Shown: one piece after another, positions 8,783 through 17,004 of the stretch
How positions within the stretch are numbered: position 1 is the first letter of the stretch
How the letters are laid out: each line of letters opens with the position of its first letter
Origin: Cellulomonas persica
GTDB lineage: Bacteria; Actinomycetota; Actinomycetes; Actinomycetales; Cellulomonadaceae
Assembly (NCBI RefSeq): GCF_007989825.1
Contig: NZ_BJUA01000009.1
Location: forward strand, 1 to 64,000
Direction: 5' to 3'
Length of the DNA: 64,000 nt
Program-made: the position numbers and the translations under genes
Notes under the pieces: generated by a model
Databases searched by the model: none
Told to the model about the DNA's origin: nothing
Seen by the model: only the letters and a program-made list of their open reading frames with translations

Positions 8783-9817
8783 TCAGGGGATCGGGATGCG
8801 GGAGACCGTGAACGGCTCGGGTGTGCCGCCCGCGGTGCGGGTGTCGAACTGGCTGTTCACGACGAGCAGGTCGCGTCCGGCCCGCGCGATCGTCGTCGGG
8901 TCGTCGAACGACGGGTCCGACGTCCGCGAGACGACCCGGCCCTCGGTGAAGCTCCGGTCGAGGTCGACGGCGACCACCGACTGCGGGCTGCCGGCGGTCC
9001 ACTCGGCAGCGAGCAGACGGTGGCCGTCGAGCAGCAGGCCGTCACCCTGGACCGAGCCGCCGTGCAGGTCGACGACCGAGACGCGGCCGTCGGTCAGCCC
9101 CACGCGGAACAGCTGCCCGGTGCGCGTCTTGGCGACGACCGCGGTCCTCCCGTCGGGCGAGATCACCAGGCCGTTGGCGTTGACGTCCTGGTCGTAGGTG
9201 AACTCGGTGCCCTCGAACGACACGACGGGCTCGAGCAGCTCGGTGCTCGTCGTCCGCTTCTCGCGAGCGTCGATCTTGTAGAGGACCGGGCGCATCGAGT
9301 CCGTCACGTAGATGTCGCCGCGCGGGCTGATCGCCAGGTCGTTGACGAACGTCGGCGTGCCGTCCTGCACGACCTCCCACGACCCGGTGAGCACACGGGT
9401 CCGCAGGTCGTACGCCCACACGCGGCCCGTGAAGCCGCCCGCGACGAGCAGCGTGCGGCCGTCGACCTTGAGCCCGACCGCGATCACGCGGCCGTCCTGG
9501 CCGCCCGGCAGGAACGGCGTCGCGGTCGGCTCGTCCAGGTCACCCCGGTAGATCGTGCCGTCGGTGGTGCTGCTGACGTAGAAGTGGTCGCCGTGCGCGG
9601 CGACGCCCTCGGGGTAGACGTCGTCGGCGGCGGGGCCGACGGGGTCCAGGAGGTACGTCGTCGGGCGGTGGTGGTGGCCGGGCCCGTGGCCGGGAAGCCC
9701 GGGAGCGTGGTGGCCGGGGCCGGGGTGGCCGGGCCCGTGCGCGGCCGCCGGGACGGCGGTGACGAGCGTGAGCGCCATGACGGCGGCGGCGAGCGAGGTG
9801 GTGAGCCTGGAGCGCAT
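8783..9817 (-). CDS. secreted SMP-30/gluconolactonase-like beta-propeller protein
   Basis: A 344-residue exported protein. It has a signal peptide (MRSRLTTSLAAAVMALTLVTA, then a cleavage site near AAAHG), a short Gly/His/Pro-rich stretch (about residues 28-50, with GPGHHAPGLPGHGPGHHH) and a repeated beta-propeller body with blades such as GDHFYVSSTTDGTIYRG, NDLAISPRGDIYVTDSMRP and NGLVISPDGRTAVVAKT. The propeller resembles SMP-30/gluconolactonase and strictosidine-synthase-like proteins; a lactonase role is possible but no substrate can be named. Start is ATG 9817, with AGGGGA five bases upstream. The His-rich segment may bind metal. Confidence 0.65.
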   Translation of the reverse strand: MRSRLTTSLAAAVMALTLVTAVPAAAHGPGHPGPGHHAPGLPGHGPGHHHRPTTYLLDPVGPAADDVYPEGVAAHGDHFYVSSTTDGTIYRGDLDEPTATPFLPGGQDGRVIAVGLKVDGRTLLVAGGFTGRVWAYDLRTRVLTGSWEVVQDGTPTFVNDLAISPRGDIYVTDSMRPVLYKIDAREKRTTSTELLEPVVSFEGTEFTYDQDVNANGLVISPDGRTAVVAKTRTGQLFRVGLTDGRVSVVDLHGGSVQGDGLLLDGHRLLAAEWTAGSPQSVVAVDLDRSFTEGRVVSRTSDPSFDDPTTIARAGRDLLVVNSQFDTRTAGGTPEPFTVSRIPIP

Positions 9818-10007
9818 GCGGTCCCCTGCGGCGGGGTCGAGGCGTCCCATCGGGTGCGGGCCCCCGCCGTCACCGTCCGAAGAGCGACCGGTCAGAACGG
9901 GACGAACCGGCGCGCCCTCACTGTAGGAACCCCGTCCCGGTGCTGCCAGGGGGTGGCCGGTGGCTGGACGCCGCCGAGCCCTTCCGGGCGGGGCGGCTCG
10001 CGGTTAT

Positions 10008-10023
10008 CGTTGGTATACCAACG
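10008..10023. promoter_or_regulatory. 16-bp perfect palindromic operator upstream of gentisate operon
   Basis: CGTTGGTATACCAACG is a perfect 8+8 inverted repeat centred 38 bases before the GTG of the gentisate dioxygenase gene. Its form, TTGGTATACCAA, resembles operators of GntR/FadR-type repressors (known general pattern). No GntR gene is in the window; the MarR gene at the operon end or a distant regulator may be the reader. The position is suited to repression of the ring-fission operon. Confidence 0.6.
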
Positions 10024-10053
10024 ACTGACGACGACGTCATCGAGGAGCGCATC

Positions 10054-11145
10054 GTGGACCAGATGGACGGCACGGCCGACACCCCCGAGCTCCAGCAGCT
10101 CTACGCCGACTTCGCGGCCAACGACCTCGCCCCGCTGTGGACCCAGCGGGACGACCTCATGCCTCTGTCGCCCGCGCCCAAGGCGGTCCCGCACGTCTGG
10201 CGGTGGAAGACGCTCTACGACATCGCCGAGCGCTCGGGCGAGCTCGTGCCGGTCGGGCGCGGTGGCGAGCGACGCGCGCTCGGCCTGGCGAACCCGGGCC
10301 TGCCCGGCACCGCCTACGCGACGCCCACGCTGTGGTGCGCGATCCAGTACCTCGGCGGTCACGAGACCGCCCCCGAGCACCGGCACAGCCAGAACGCGTT
10401 CCGCTTCGTCGTCGAGGGCGAGGGCGTGTGGACGGTCGTCAACGGCGACCCGGTCGCGATGCGGCGCGGCGACCTGCTGCTGACGCCCGGGTGGAACTTC
10501 CACGGTCACCACAACGACACCGACCAGCCGATGGCCTGGATCGACGGCCTCGACGTCCCGTTCTCGCACTACGCGGACGTCGGCTTCTTCGAGTTCGGCT
10601 CCGAGCGCGTGACCGACGAGGCGTCGCCGGACGTCTCGCGCGCGGAGCGGCTGTGGGCGCACCCCGGCCTGCGCCCGCTGTCCGGCCTGGAGGACCAGAC
10701 GAGCTCGCCGTTGTCCGCGTACCGCTGGGAGCACACGGACCGCGCGCTCACCGAGCAGCTGCGGCTCGAGGACGAGGGCTACCCGGCCACCGTCGAGCAG
10801 GGTCACGCCGCGATCCGGTACACCAACCCGACCACGGGCGGCGACGTGATGCCGACGCTGCGCTGCGAGTTCCACCGCCTGCGTGCGGGCGCCGAGACGC
10901 CCGCACGGCACGAGGTCGGCTCGTCGGTGTGGCAGGTGTTCGAGGGCGACGGGACGGTCGTGCTCGGCGGGACCGAGCACCGCGTGGGGACCGGCGACCT
11001 GTTCGCCGTGCCGAGCTGGGTGCCGTGGTCGCTGCACGCGGACTCGCAGTTCGACCTGTTCCGCTTCAGCGACGGCCCGATCATCGACCGCCTGCAGTTC
11101 ACGCGCACCTACGTCCCCGGCCAGCGCAACGAGGACCTGCCGTGA
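10054..11145 (+). CDS. gentisate 1,2-dioxygenase
   Basis: Ring-cleaving Fe(II) enzyme that converts gentisate to maleylpyruvate. The 363-residue protein is a bicupin. The N-terminal cupin has the metal motif PEHRHSQNAFRFVVEG with His109 and His111, and the partner segment LLLTPGWNFHGHHND. The C-terminal cupin has PARHEVGSSVWQVFEGDG and FAVPSWVPWSLHAD. The segment WRWKTLYDIAERSGELVPV is typical of the family. GTG 10054 is chosen because GAGGAG lies six bases upstream. The stop overlaps the next start (GTGA). The two following genes encode the next steps of the gentisate route, which strongly supports the call. Confidence 0.9.
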   Translation: MDQMDGTADTPELQQLYADFAANDLAPLWTQRDDLMPLSPAPKAVPHVWRWKTLYDIAERSGELVPVGRGGERRALGLANPGLPGTAYATPTLWCAIQYLGGHETAPEHRHSQNAFRFVVEGEGVWTVVNGDPVAMRRGDLLLTPGWNFHGHHNDTDQPMAWIDGLDVPFSHYADVGFFEFGSERVTDEASPDVSRAERLWAHPGLRPLSGLEDQTSSPLSAYRWEHTDRALTEQLRLEDEGYPATVEQGHAAIRYTNPTTGGDVMPTLRCEFHRLRAGAETPARHEVGSSVWQVFEGDGTVVLGGTEHRVGTGDLFAVPSWVPWSLHADSQFDLFRFSDGPIIDRLQFTRTYVPGQRNEDLP

Positions 11146-12011
11146 GGCTCGCGACCCTGCGGGTCGCGGACGCGTCCAGCACGGGGGCCGGCACCGGAAC
11201 GGGCCACCGGACCGTCGCGGTGCGGATCGACGACGAGGTCGCGGTCGAGCTCGGCGCGCCCGACGTCGGCGCGCTCCTGGCCGACCCGGGCTGGCGCGGC
11301 CGCGCCGCGACCACGGACGGACCCCGGCACGCGCTCGCGGACCTCGCGCCGCACGCATGGGCGCCGCCCGTGCTGCGGCCGTCGAAGGTGGTGTGCGTCG
11401 GACTCAACTACCGCCACCACATCCTCGAGATGGGCCGCGAGCTGCCCATTCACCCGACGCTGTTCGCCAAGTACCCCGAGGCGCTGATCGGCCCGTACGA
11501 CCCGATCGTCCTGCCCGCCCACGCGGCCGACGCCGTCGACTGGGAGGGTGAGGTCGCGGTCGTCGTCGGGACGCGTGCCCGGCGGCTCGACGAGACCGCG
11601 GCACGCGAGGCGATCGCGGGCCACGCGGTGCTCAACGACGTGACGATGCGCGACTACCAGTACCGCACGGCGCAGTGGCTGCAGGGCAAGACGTTCGAGG
11701 CGACCACCCCGTTCGGCCCGTGGCTGACGGTCGACGACGACGGCGCGCTCGCGGGCGAGCTGCGCACGCTCGTCGACGACGAGCAGGTCCAGCACACCGC
11801 GGTCGAGGACATGGTGTTCGGCCCGGCCGCCCTCGTCGCGTACATCTCGCAGATCGTCACGCTGCACCCGGGCGACGTCATCGCGACGGGCACGCCCGGC
11901 GGCGTCGGCCACGCGCGCACACCCCCGCGCTACCTGCGTCCGGGCCACACGTTGACCACGACGGTCACGGGGCTGGGCGAGCTCCGCAACGCCGTCGTGG
12001 CGGAGGTCTGA
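11142..12011 (+). CDS. fumarylpyruvate hydrolase (FAH family)
   Basis: Expected to split fumarylpyruvate into fumarate and pyruvate, the last step of the gentisate pathway. The 289-residue protein has the FAH fold with SKVVCVGLNYRHHILEMG, the metal ligand region DWEGEVAVVVG, HAVLNDVTMRDYQ, the substrate segment KTFEATTPFGPWL and the C-terminal signature HPGDVIATGTPGGVG. It begins at a GTG overlapping the dioxygenase stop and ends two bases before the isomerase gene, so the three form one tight operon. A second FAH protein is encoded at 23686-24546; context makes this copy the gentisate-specific one. Confidence 0.87.
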   Translation: MRLATLRVADASSTGAGTGTGHRTVAVRIDDEVAVELGAPDVGALLADPGWRGRAATTDGPRHALADLAPHAWAPPVLRPSKVVCVGLNYRHHILEMGRELPIHPTLFAKYPEALIGPYDPIVLPAHAADAVDWEGEVAVVVGTRARRLDETAAREAIAGHAVLNDVTMRDYQYRTAQWLQGKTFEATTPFGPWLTVDDDGALAGELRTLVDDEQVQHTAVEDMVFGPAALVAYISQIVTLHPGDVIATGTPGGVGHARTPPRYLRPGHTLTTTVTGLGELRNAVVAEV

Positions 12012-12012
12012 C

Positions 12013-12783
12013 GTGGTCGCGCGCACCGACAGGACGACCGACCCGGACCTGCGCGCGGCGCTGCTCCTGGCCCGGCGCGGCCAGGCGTACTTCTCCCGCA
12101 AGCTCAACGAGCTCGCGAACGACGAGCTCGACGCGCCGTCCCTCGTCCCGGGCTGGACGCGCCGCCACGTCGTCGCGCACGTGGGCCTCAACGCGCGCGC
12201 CTTGACCCGCCTGACCGAGTGGGCTGCCACGGGCGTCGAGACCCCGATGTACGCCTCGCGCGAGGAGCGTGACGCGGAGATCGAGTACGGCGCGACGCAG
12301 CCTGCGCGCGCGCTGCGGAACCTGTCCGCGCACGCGGCCGTGCACCTCAACGTCGAGTGGCGTGACCTGTCCGACGAGGCGTGGCGCGCGCAGGTGCGCA
12401 CCGCGCAGGGGCGCGTCGTGCCGGCGAGCGAGACGGTCTGGATGCGCACGCGCGAGGTCTGGGTGCACGCGGTCGACCTCGACAACGGCGCGTCCTTCCG
12501 CCAGTTCCCCGCCGAGCTCGTCGACGCCCTGCTCGCCGACGTCACGCGCCTGTGGCGCACGCGGGCGGACGCCGAGGGCGTCGTCGTTCCGCTGCTCGAA
12601 CCCACGGACCGTCCCGCGGGCACGGCCTGGGGTGCGGTCGGCCCGAACGGTGACGACGAGGGGCGGCCTCACCTGCGCGGCCGCGCCGCAGATCTCGCGC
12701 AGTGGGCGACGGGCCGGGGCGGCGGCCCCCTGCTCACCTCGGTGGCCGGCTCGCCCGTCCCGCCGCCGCCGCGGTGGCTGTGA
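12013..12783 (+). CDS. mycothiol-dependent maleylpyruvate isomerase
   Basis: Isomerises maleylpyruvate to fumarylpyruvate with mycothiol as cofactor, the actinobacterial replacement for the glutathione enzyme. The 256-residue protein has an N-terminal DinB-like four-helix domain with the zinc ligands His56 (in VPGWTRRHVVAHVG), Glu148 and His152 (in TREVWVHAVDLDNG). These correspond to the three ligands known in the Corynebacterium enzyme. A smaller C-terminal domain ends with QWATGRGGGPL. Start is GTG, one base after the previous stop. Presence of this enzyme implies that the host makes mycothiol. Confidence 0.9.
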   Translation: MVARTDRTTDPDLRAALLLARRGQAYFSRKLNELANDELDAPSLVPGWTRRHVVAHVGLNARALTRLTEWAATGVETPMYASREERDAEIEYGATQPARALRNLSAHAAVHLNVEWRDLSDEAWRAQVRTAQGRVVPASETVWMRTREVWVHAVDLDNGASFRQFPAELVDALLADVTRLWRTRADAEGVVVPLLEPTDRPAGTAWGAVGPNGDDEGRPHLRGRAADLAQWATGRGGGPLLTSVAGSPVPPPPRWL

Positions 12784-12805
12784 GCCGGCTCCGAGCGCTG
12801 GCACC

Positions 12806-13252
12806 ATGACCGTCGTGACCGACCCGCTGCCGCTCGACCTCGCCCGGCACACCGGCTTCCTGGTGCGCCGCACGCAGCAGGTGCACCTCGCGGCGTGGGC
12901 GCAGGAGGTCGGGCCGGCGCTCACCAACGTCCAGTTCGGCGTGCTCAACGTGCTGCACCGGCTCGGTGAGGCCAGTCAGCGCGAGCTGTGCGACGCCCTG
13001 GACCTCGACCGCTCGACCGTCGCGGGCCTCGTCGCCCGGCTCGAGGCGCGCCGCCTCGTCGCCCGCGTCCGCGCCGCCACCGACCGCCGCCGCAACGTCG
13101 TCCGCCTCACCCCCGACGGCCTCGACCTGCTCCGCAGCGTCGTCGCCTCAGCCGCCCACGTCGACGACGTCCTGACCGCCGCGCTCACACCGGACGAGCG
13201 CACCACCCTCCAACGCCTCCTGACGAAGGTGGTGGGAGACGACCCGGTGTAG
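12806..13252 (+). CDS. MarR-family transcriptional regulator
   Basis: A 148-residue winged-helix protein. It has the N-terminal dimer helix (LARHTGFLVRRTQQVHLAAWAQEVG), the helix-turn-helix EASQRELCDALDLDRSTVAGLVARLEARRLVARVRAATDRRRNVVRLTPDG with the typical DRR wing (given in parts: STVAGLVARLEARRLV; ATDRRRNVVRLTPDG), and a C-terminal dimer helix. It ends the gentisate operon 22 bases after the isomerase gene. In related operons such MarR proteins sense the aromatic substrate. It is therefore a candidate local regulator, although the 10008-10023 palindrome looks more GntR-like. Confidence 0.83.
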   Translation: MTVVTDPLPLDLARHTGFLVRRTQQVHLAAWAQEVGPALTNVQFGVLNVLHRLGEASQRELCDALDLDRSTVAGLVARLEARRLVARVRAATDRRRNVVRLTPDGLDLLRSVVASAAHVDDVLTAALTPDERTTLQRLLTKVVGDDPV

Positions 13253-13306
13253 TCGGGTCGGGGGACATGGCAGCGTCCCTCCTGGGGAGCGGGTAGTTCC
13301 TGCGGA

Positions 13307-14113
13307 TCAGTGCGGGACGGGGGTGGCGGCGCCGCGCTTGGCGCGTTGGATCTGCTCGTACACGTGGGTGCGGAGCTCGGTGAAGCGGGGCATCGCGCGG
13401 GTCGTGAGCTGGTCGCGCTCGTCGGGCAGGTCGATCGCGAGGTCCTCCTGCACGAACGTCGGCGAGCTCGACAGCATGAGGACGCGTTCGCCCAGGTAGA
13501 CGGACTCGTCGATGTCGTGCGTGACGAACAGGACGGTGACGCCGAGGTCGCGCCACACGCGTCGTACGAGGTCCTCGAGGTCGGCGCGGGTCTGGGCGTC
13601 GACCGCCGCGAACGGCTCGTCCATGACGAGGATCTCGGGCTGGTAGGCCACGGCGCGCGCGATCGCGACGCGCTGCTGCATGCCGCCGGACAGCTGCCAC
13701 GGGTAGGTGTCCAGCGCGTGGCCGAGGCCGACCTCCGCGACGGCCTGCTCGACCACGGCGCGCCGTTCGGCCTTGGGCATGCCGCGGGCCTTGAGCGGCA
13801 GCGCGACGTTGTCGCGGACGGTGAGCCAGGGGTAGAGGCTGCGGCCGTACTCCTGGAACACGAGCGCCATCTTCTTGGGCGGGGTGGTGACGGGTGCGCC
13901 GTCGAGCGTGACCGCGCCCGCGGTGGGCGTGAGCAGGCCGGACAGGCACTTGAGCAGGGTCGTCTTGCCGCACCCGGACGGGCCGACGATGCAGACGAGC
14001 TCACCGGGGCGCACGTCGAAGGTGATCGAGCCGACGGCCTCGACCGGGCCGGAGGCGCCCTGGTAGGTCTTCTTCAGCTCCCGGACGGACAGCAGGGGTG
14101 TTCGCTCAGCCAC
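13307..14113 (-). CDS. ABC transporter ATP-binding protein, SsuB/TauB/NrtD type
   Basis: Energises import of a small anion together with the two permeases and the lipoprotein that precede it on this strand. The 268-residue protein shows Walker A (GPSGCGKTT), Q-loop (VFQEYGRSLYPWLTV), signature LSGGMQQR, Walker B (ILVMDEPFAAVD) and the switch His (FVTHDIDESVYL). The TH-DIDE-SVYL segment is typical for the nitrate/sulfonate/taurine subfamily. Its start lies eight bases inside the 3' end of the permease gene. The neighbourhood of aromatic-catabolism genes suggests an aromatic acid or sulfonate as substrate, but this is inference. Confidence 0.88.
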   Translation of the reverse strand: MAERTPLLSVRELKKTYQGASGPVEAVGSITFDVRPGELVCIVGPSGCGKTTLLKCLSGLLTPTAGAVTLDGAPVTTPPKKMALVFQEYGRSLYPWLTVRDNVALPLKARGMPKAERRAVVEQAVAEVGLGHALDTYPWQLSGGMQQRVAIARAVAYQPEILVMDEPFAAVDAQTRADLEDLVRRVWRDLGVTVLFVTHDIDESVYLGERVLMLSSSPTFVQEDLAIDLPDERDQLTTRAMPRFTELRTHVYEQIQRAKRGAATPVPH

Positions 14114-14891
14114 GTGCGACCTCTCTCGAGCCGTGGTACCAGTGCAGGACCCGTCGTTCGACGAGCTGGAAGACGGCGGCGACGAGGACGCCGATGAGGC
14201 CGAGCAGCAGGATGCCGCTCCACATCTCGGCGACCATGTACTGCCGCTGGAAGAACACGATCTGGTAGCCGAGCCCCGACGACGACGCGAACATCTCCGA
14301 GATCACCATGAGGATCAGGCCGATCGACAGGCACAGCCGGATGCCGGCCATGATCTGAGGGCTCGCGGCGGGCAGGACGACGTACCGGTAGGCGAGGACG
14401 CCGCGGACCCGGTAGGACCGCGAGGTGTCGACGAGCACGGGGTCGGTCCCGCGGACGCCCTCGATCGTGTTGAGCAGGACGGGCCACACGCTGCCGGAGA
14501 CGATCACCGCGAGCTTCATGGAGTCGTCGATGCCGAGCACCAGCATGAGGACGGGCACGAGCACGACGGGCGGGATCGCGCGGAAGAACTCGAGCATCGG
14601 CTCGAGCAGCGCGCGCAGCCATGGCGTCGCGCCGATCGCGGTGCCGGCGACGATGCCGATGACGATCGACAGCAGCACGCCGATCGCGAACCGGCTGAGG
14701 CTCGGCAGCACGTCGTCCTTCAGCGTGTCCGGGGACAGCCACGTCGTGACGAACGCGTCGAGCACACGCGACGGCGGCGGGAAGTAGAGGTTCGTCGAGT
14801 CCTGCGTGGCGAGCGCCCACGCGAGCACGAGGATCGCGGGGAGCCCGACGACGAAGGCGATCGAGACGAGCGAGCGACGCACGGCGGCCAT
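14106..14891 (-). CDS. ABC transporter permease, SsuC/TauC type
   Basis: A 261-residue inner-membrane subunit with six predicted helices and the EAA-like loop SYRVRGVLAYRYVVLPAASPQIMAGI, the docking site for the ATPase. Typical family segments include FRAIPPVVLVPVLMLVLGI and GYQIVFFQRQYMVAEMWSGI. The ATG overlaps the stop of the upstream permease gene (TGATG), and the 3' end overlaps the ATPase gene. Two different permease genes in this operon indicate a heterodimeric channel, whereas many Ssu/Tau systems use one permease. Confidence 0.87.
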   Translation of the reverse strand: MAAVRRSLVSIAFVVGLPAILVLAWALATQDSTNLYFPPPSRVLDAFVTTWLSPDTLKDDVLPSLSRFAIGVLLSIVIGIVAGTAIGATPWLRALLEPMLEFFRAIPPVVLVPVLMLVLGIDDSMKLAVIVSGSVWPVLLNTIEGVRGTDPVLVDTSRSYRVRGVLAYRYVVLPAASPQIMAGIRLCLSIGLILMVISEMFASSSGLGYQIVFFQRQYMVAEMWSGILLLGLIGVLVAAVFQLVERRVLHWYHGSREVARG

Positions 14892-15715
14892 CAGCGAGCA
14901 CCCTCCTTGCGGACCGACGGGTGCCAGTGCAGGACGCGTCGTTCGACGAGGCGCGTCGCGAGGTTCACGAGCAGCCCGAGGAAGCCCGTGACGAGGACGA
15001 GCGCGTACAGGCCGGGGGCGTCCGGCGCGGAGCGGTACACGTCGATCTGCCGGCCGATCCCGGGGTTGCCGATGACGAGCTCGGCCGTGATCGTCAGGAC
15101 CAGCGCGATCGACGCCGCGAGGCGGAACCCGGTGATGACGTACGGCAGCGCGGTCGGCAGCACCACGTGCCGCAGGCGTTGCAGCCGCCCGAGCCGGAAG
15201 CTGCGTGCGGTGTCGTCGGCGACGGTGTCGACGTCCGCGACCCCGTACATCACCTGGTTGAACACCTGCCAGAACGGCGCGTAGACCACGACGACGAGCG
15301 CGGCCTCACGGGACAGGCCGGCGACGAGCACGGCGAGCGGGATGATCGCGACCGACGGGATGGGCCGCAGGAACTCCACCGTGCTGCGGGTCGCGCGCCG
15401 CAGGAACGGCACCAGGCCGATCACGGTCCCGGCGACGACCGCGGCGACGACCGCGATCGCGAGCCCGAGCGCCCACGTCACGACGGTGGCGCCGAGCGCC
15501 GACCAGAACGTCGGGTCGCCGAGCTCGGTGACCAGCCGCGCGGACGTCGTCGTGAACGGCGGCAGGTAGGTGGGGTCGACGATCTCGGCCCGGGCGACGA
15601 CCTCCCACGTCAGCGCGAAGCCGACGACGCCGAGGAACCCGAGCAGCGCGGTGCGACCGGCCCCGCGCGCGGGGCGGCGAGGGCGCGCCGGGGCGCGTGC
15701 GGTCCCGTTCGTCAT
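14891..15715 (-). CDS. ABC transporter permease, SsuC/TauC type (second permease)
   Basis: A 274-residue paralogue of the neighbouring permease. After an Arg/Pro-rich N-terminus come about six helices. The sequence includes FLRPIPSVAIIPLAVLVAGL, the cytoplasmic EAA-like loop SFRLGRLQRLRHVVLPTALPYVITG, and GNPGIGRQIDVYRSAPDAPG. The last ten residues (RRVLHWHPSVRK) closely resemble the end of the other permease (RRVLHWYHGSR), which suggests duplication within the operon. The stop overlaps the next start. Confidence 0.86.
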   Translation of the reverse strand: MTNGTARAPARPRRPARGAGRTALLGFLGVVGFALTWEVVARAEIVDPTYLPPFTTTSARLVTELGDPTFWSALGATVVTWALGLAIAVVAAVVAGTVIGLVPFLRRATRSTVEFLRPIPSVAIIPLAVLVAGLSREAALVVVVYAPFWQVFNQVMYGVADVDTVADDTARSFRLGRLQRLRHVVLPTALPYVITGFRLAASIALVLTITAELVIGNPGIGRQIDVYRSAPDAPGLYALVLVTGFLGLLVNLATRLVERRVLHWHPSVRKEGAR

Positions 15716-15807
15716 GCCCCCGCCCTGCGGGGCCGCACGGGCGCCGGCCCGGGCCGGGGAGCGCGTGCCCCCGAGGTCCGGGCCGGTCACCGTGTCGGCC
15801 ACCTGCT

Positions 15808-16815
15808 TCACTCGACGATCAGGGTGTCGAGGTCCGGGGCCTTGTCGAAGTACTCGTACTGGACCGCGAGGTCGGACAGGCCCTGCAGGACGTCGACGTC
15901 GAGCTCGGTGGAGAACGTCGGGAAGCGCAGGTTCGCCGCGGCCGGCTCGGGCAGCTTCATCTCGTCGACGAGGGACTGCCGCACGGCGTCGTCGTTCTCG
16001 GCGGCCCACGCGAACGCCTCGGTGAGCGCGTCGCGCACCGCGTCGACGAGCTCGGGGTCGTCGGTCACGGTCTTGCCCGTGGTCTGCACGACGAGCGTCG
16101 GCAGGCCCGGCAGGGTGGCCTGGTACGGGTCGACGACGCGTGCGCCGCCCGCGCCGACGATGATCGAGACGAACGGCTCGGGCACCCACGCGGCGTCGAT
16201 GTTGCCCGCGTCGAGCTGGGCCTGGGCGTCCGGGAAGGCCACCTCGACGAACTCGATCGAGCTCGGGTCCCCGCCGTCCGCCTCGACCGCGGCGCGGATC
16301 GTGAGGTCGCCCGCGGCGCCGATCGAGTTGACCGAGACCTTCTTGCCCGCGAGGTCGGCGGGGCTCGTGATGGCGCTGCCTGCACCGACGACGACCGAGT
16401 TGATGTCGTCGCCCTCGGTCAGGCTCTGCGCGTAGTTGGCGATGATCTTGACGTCGAGCCCCTGCAGGCTGGCCCGCATCGCGCCGAACGGCTGGCCGAT
16501 CGAGAAGTCGATGTCACCGTTGATGAGGGCCGGCATCGCCTGCGCGCCGCCCTGGATCGGCTGGACGGTCACGTCGAGGCCGTGCTCGGTGAAGATGCCC
16601 GCCTCGACGGCCGCCCACAGCGGGGCCGTCTCGCTGATGGTCAGCGCGCCGATCGTCACCGCCTGCGGTGCGGTGTCGCCGTCGTCCGCGGGCGCGGTCG
16701 TCGCGTCGGCACCGGCCGTGGTGGGTGACTGGCTGGGCGAGTCGGACGAGCACGCGGCGAGGCCGAGGGTCAGCGTCGCGACGAGCGCCGCCACGAGAGC
16801 GGGACGTCGGTTCAT
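15808..16815 (-). CDS. ABC transporter substrate-binding lipoprotein, NrtA/SsuA/TauA type
   Basis: First gene of the importer operon. The 335-residue protein has a lipoprotein signal with lipobox LAAC (residues 19-22), a Ser/Thr/Ala linker, and an NMT1/SsuA-like binding domain with ISETAPLWAAVEAGIFTEHGLDV, QGGAQAMPALINGDIDFSIG, INSIGAAGDLTIRAAVEADGG (read from VSVNSIGAAG) and AWVPEPFVSIIVGAGG. Start is ATG 16815, with GAGGA four bases upstream. It is transcribed divergently from a PaaX regulator, so the importer is probably under its control and the ligand may be an aromatic acid. Confidence 0.86.
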   Translation of the reverse strand: MNRRPALVAALVATLTLGLAACSSDSPSQSPTTAGADATTAPADDGDTAPQAVTIGALTISETAPLWAAVEAGIFTEHGLDVTVQPIQGGAQAMPALINGDIDFSIGQPFGAMRASLQGLDVKIIANYAQSLTEGDDINSVVVGAGSAITSPADLAGKKVSVNSIGAAGDLTIRAAVEADGGDPSSIEFVEVAFPDAQAQLDAGNIDAAWVPEPFVSIIVGAGGARVVDPYQATLPGLPTLVVQTTGKTVTDDPELVDAVRDALTEAFAWAAENDDAVRQSLVDEMKLPEPAAANLRFPTFSTELDVDVLQGLSDLAVQYEYFDKAPDLDTLIVE

Positions 16816-16930
16816 GGGGGTCCTCAATTCTCCGTTGAATCGCGGGTGACTGACGGGCAGCTCCGCACGCCGTCGGGACCGACCAGCGCTCGGACCATGC
16901 ATGACACTCGTCCAGCAATCGTGCATTTCA

Positions 16931-16946
16931 ATGTCACGTGTGTCAA
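16931..16946. promoter_or_regulatory. candidate PaaX operator between importer operon and paaX-like gene
   Basis: ATGTCACGT at 16931-16939 is followed at once by GTGTCAA at 16940-16946. The same ATGTCACGT nonamer occurs at 23651-23659 beside the second PaaX gene, together with TTGACAC (the reverse complement of GTGTCAA) at 23620-23626. Sharing two exact words between the two PaaX-flanked divergent intervals suggests a common operator. The assignment to PaaX is inference. Confidence 0.45.
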
Positions 16947-17004
16947 TGACGTCCGGGCCGTTCGTCCCGTGCGTTCGCACGACGCGCGTGCGACAATCCG
17001 CCGC

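Noticed and set aside
13253..13306. Terminator between MarR and the ABC ATPase gene
   Set aside because: Convergent genes suggest one, but I find no stem of useful length in these 54 bases.
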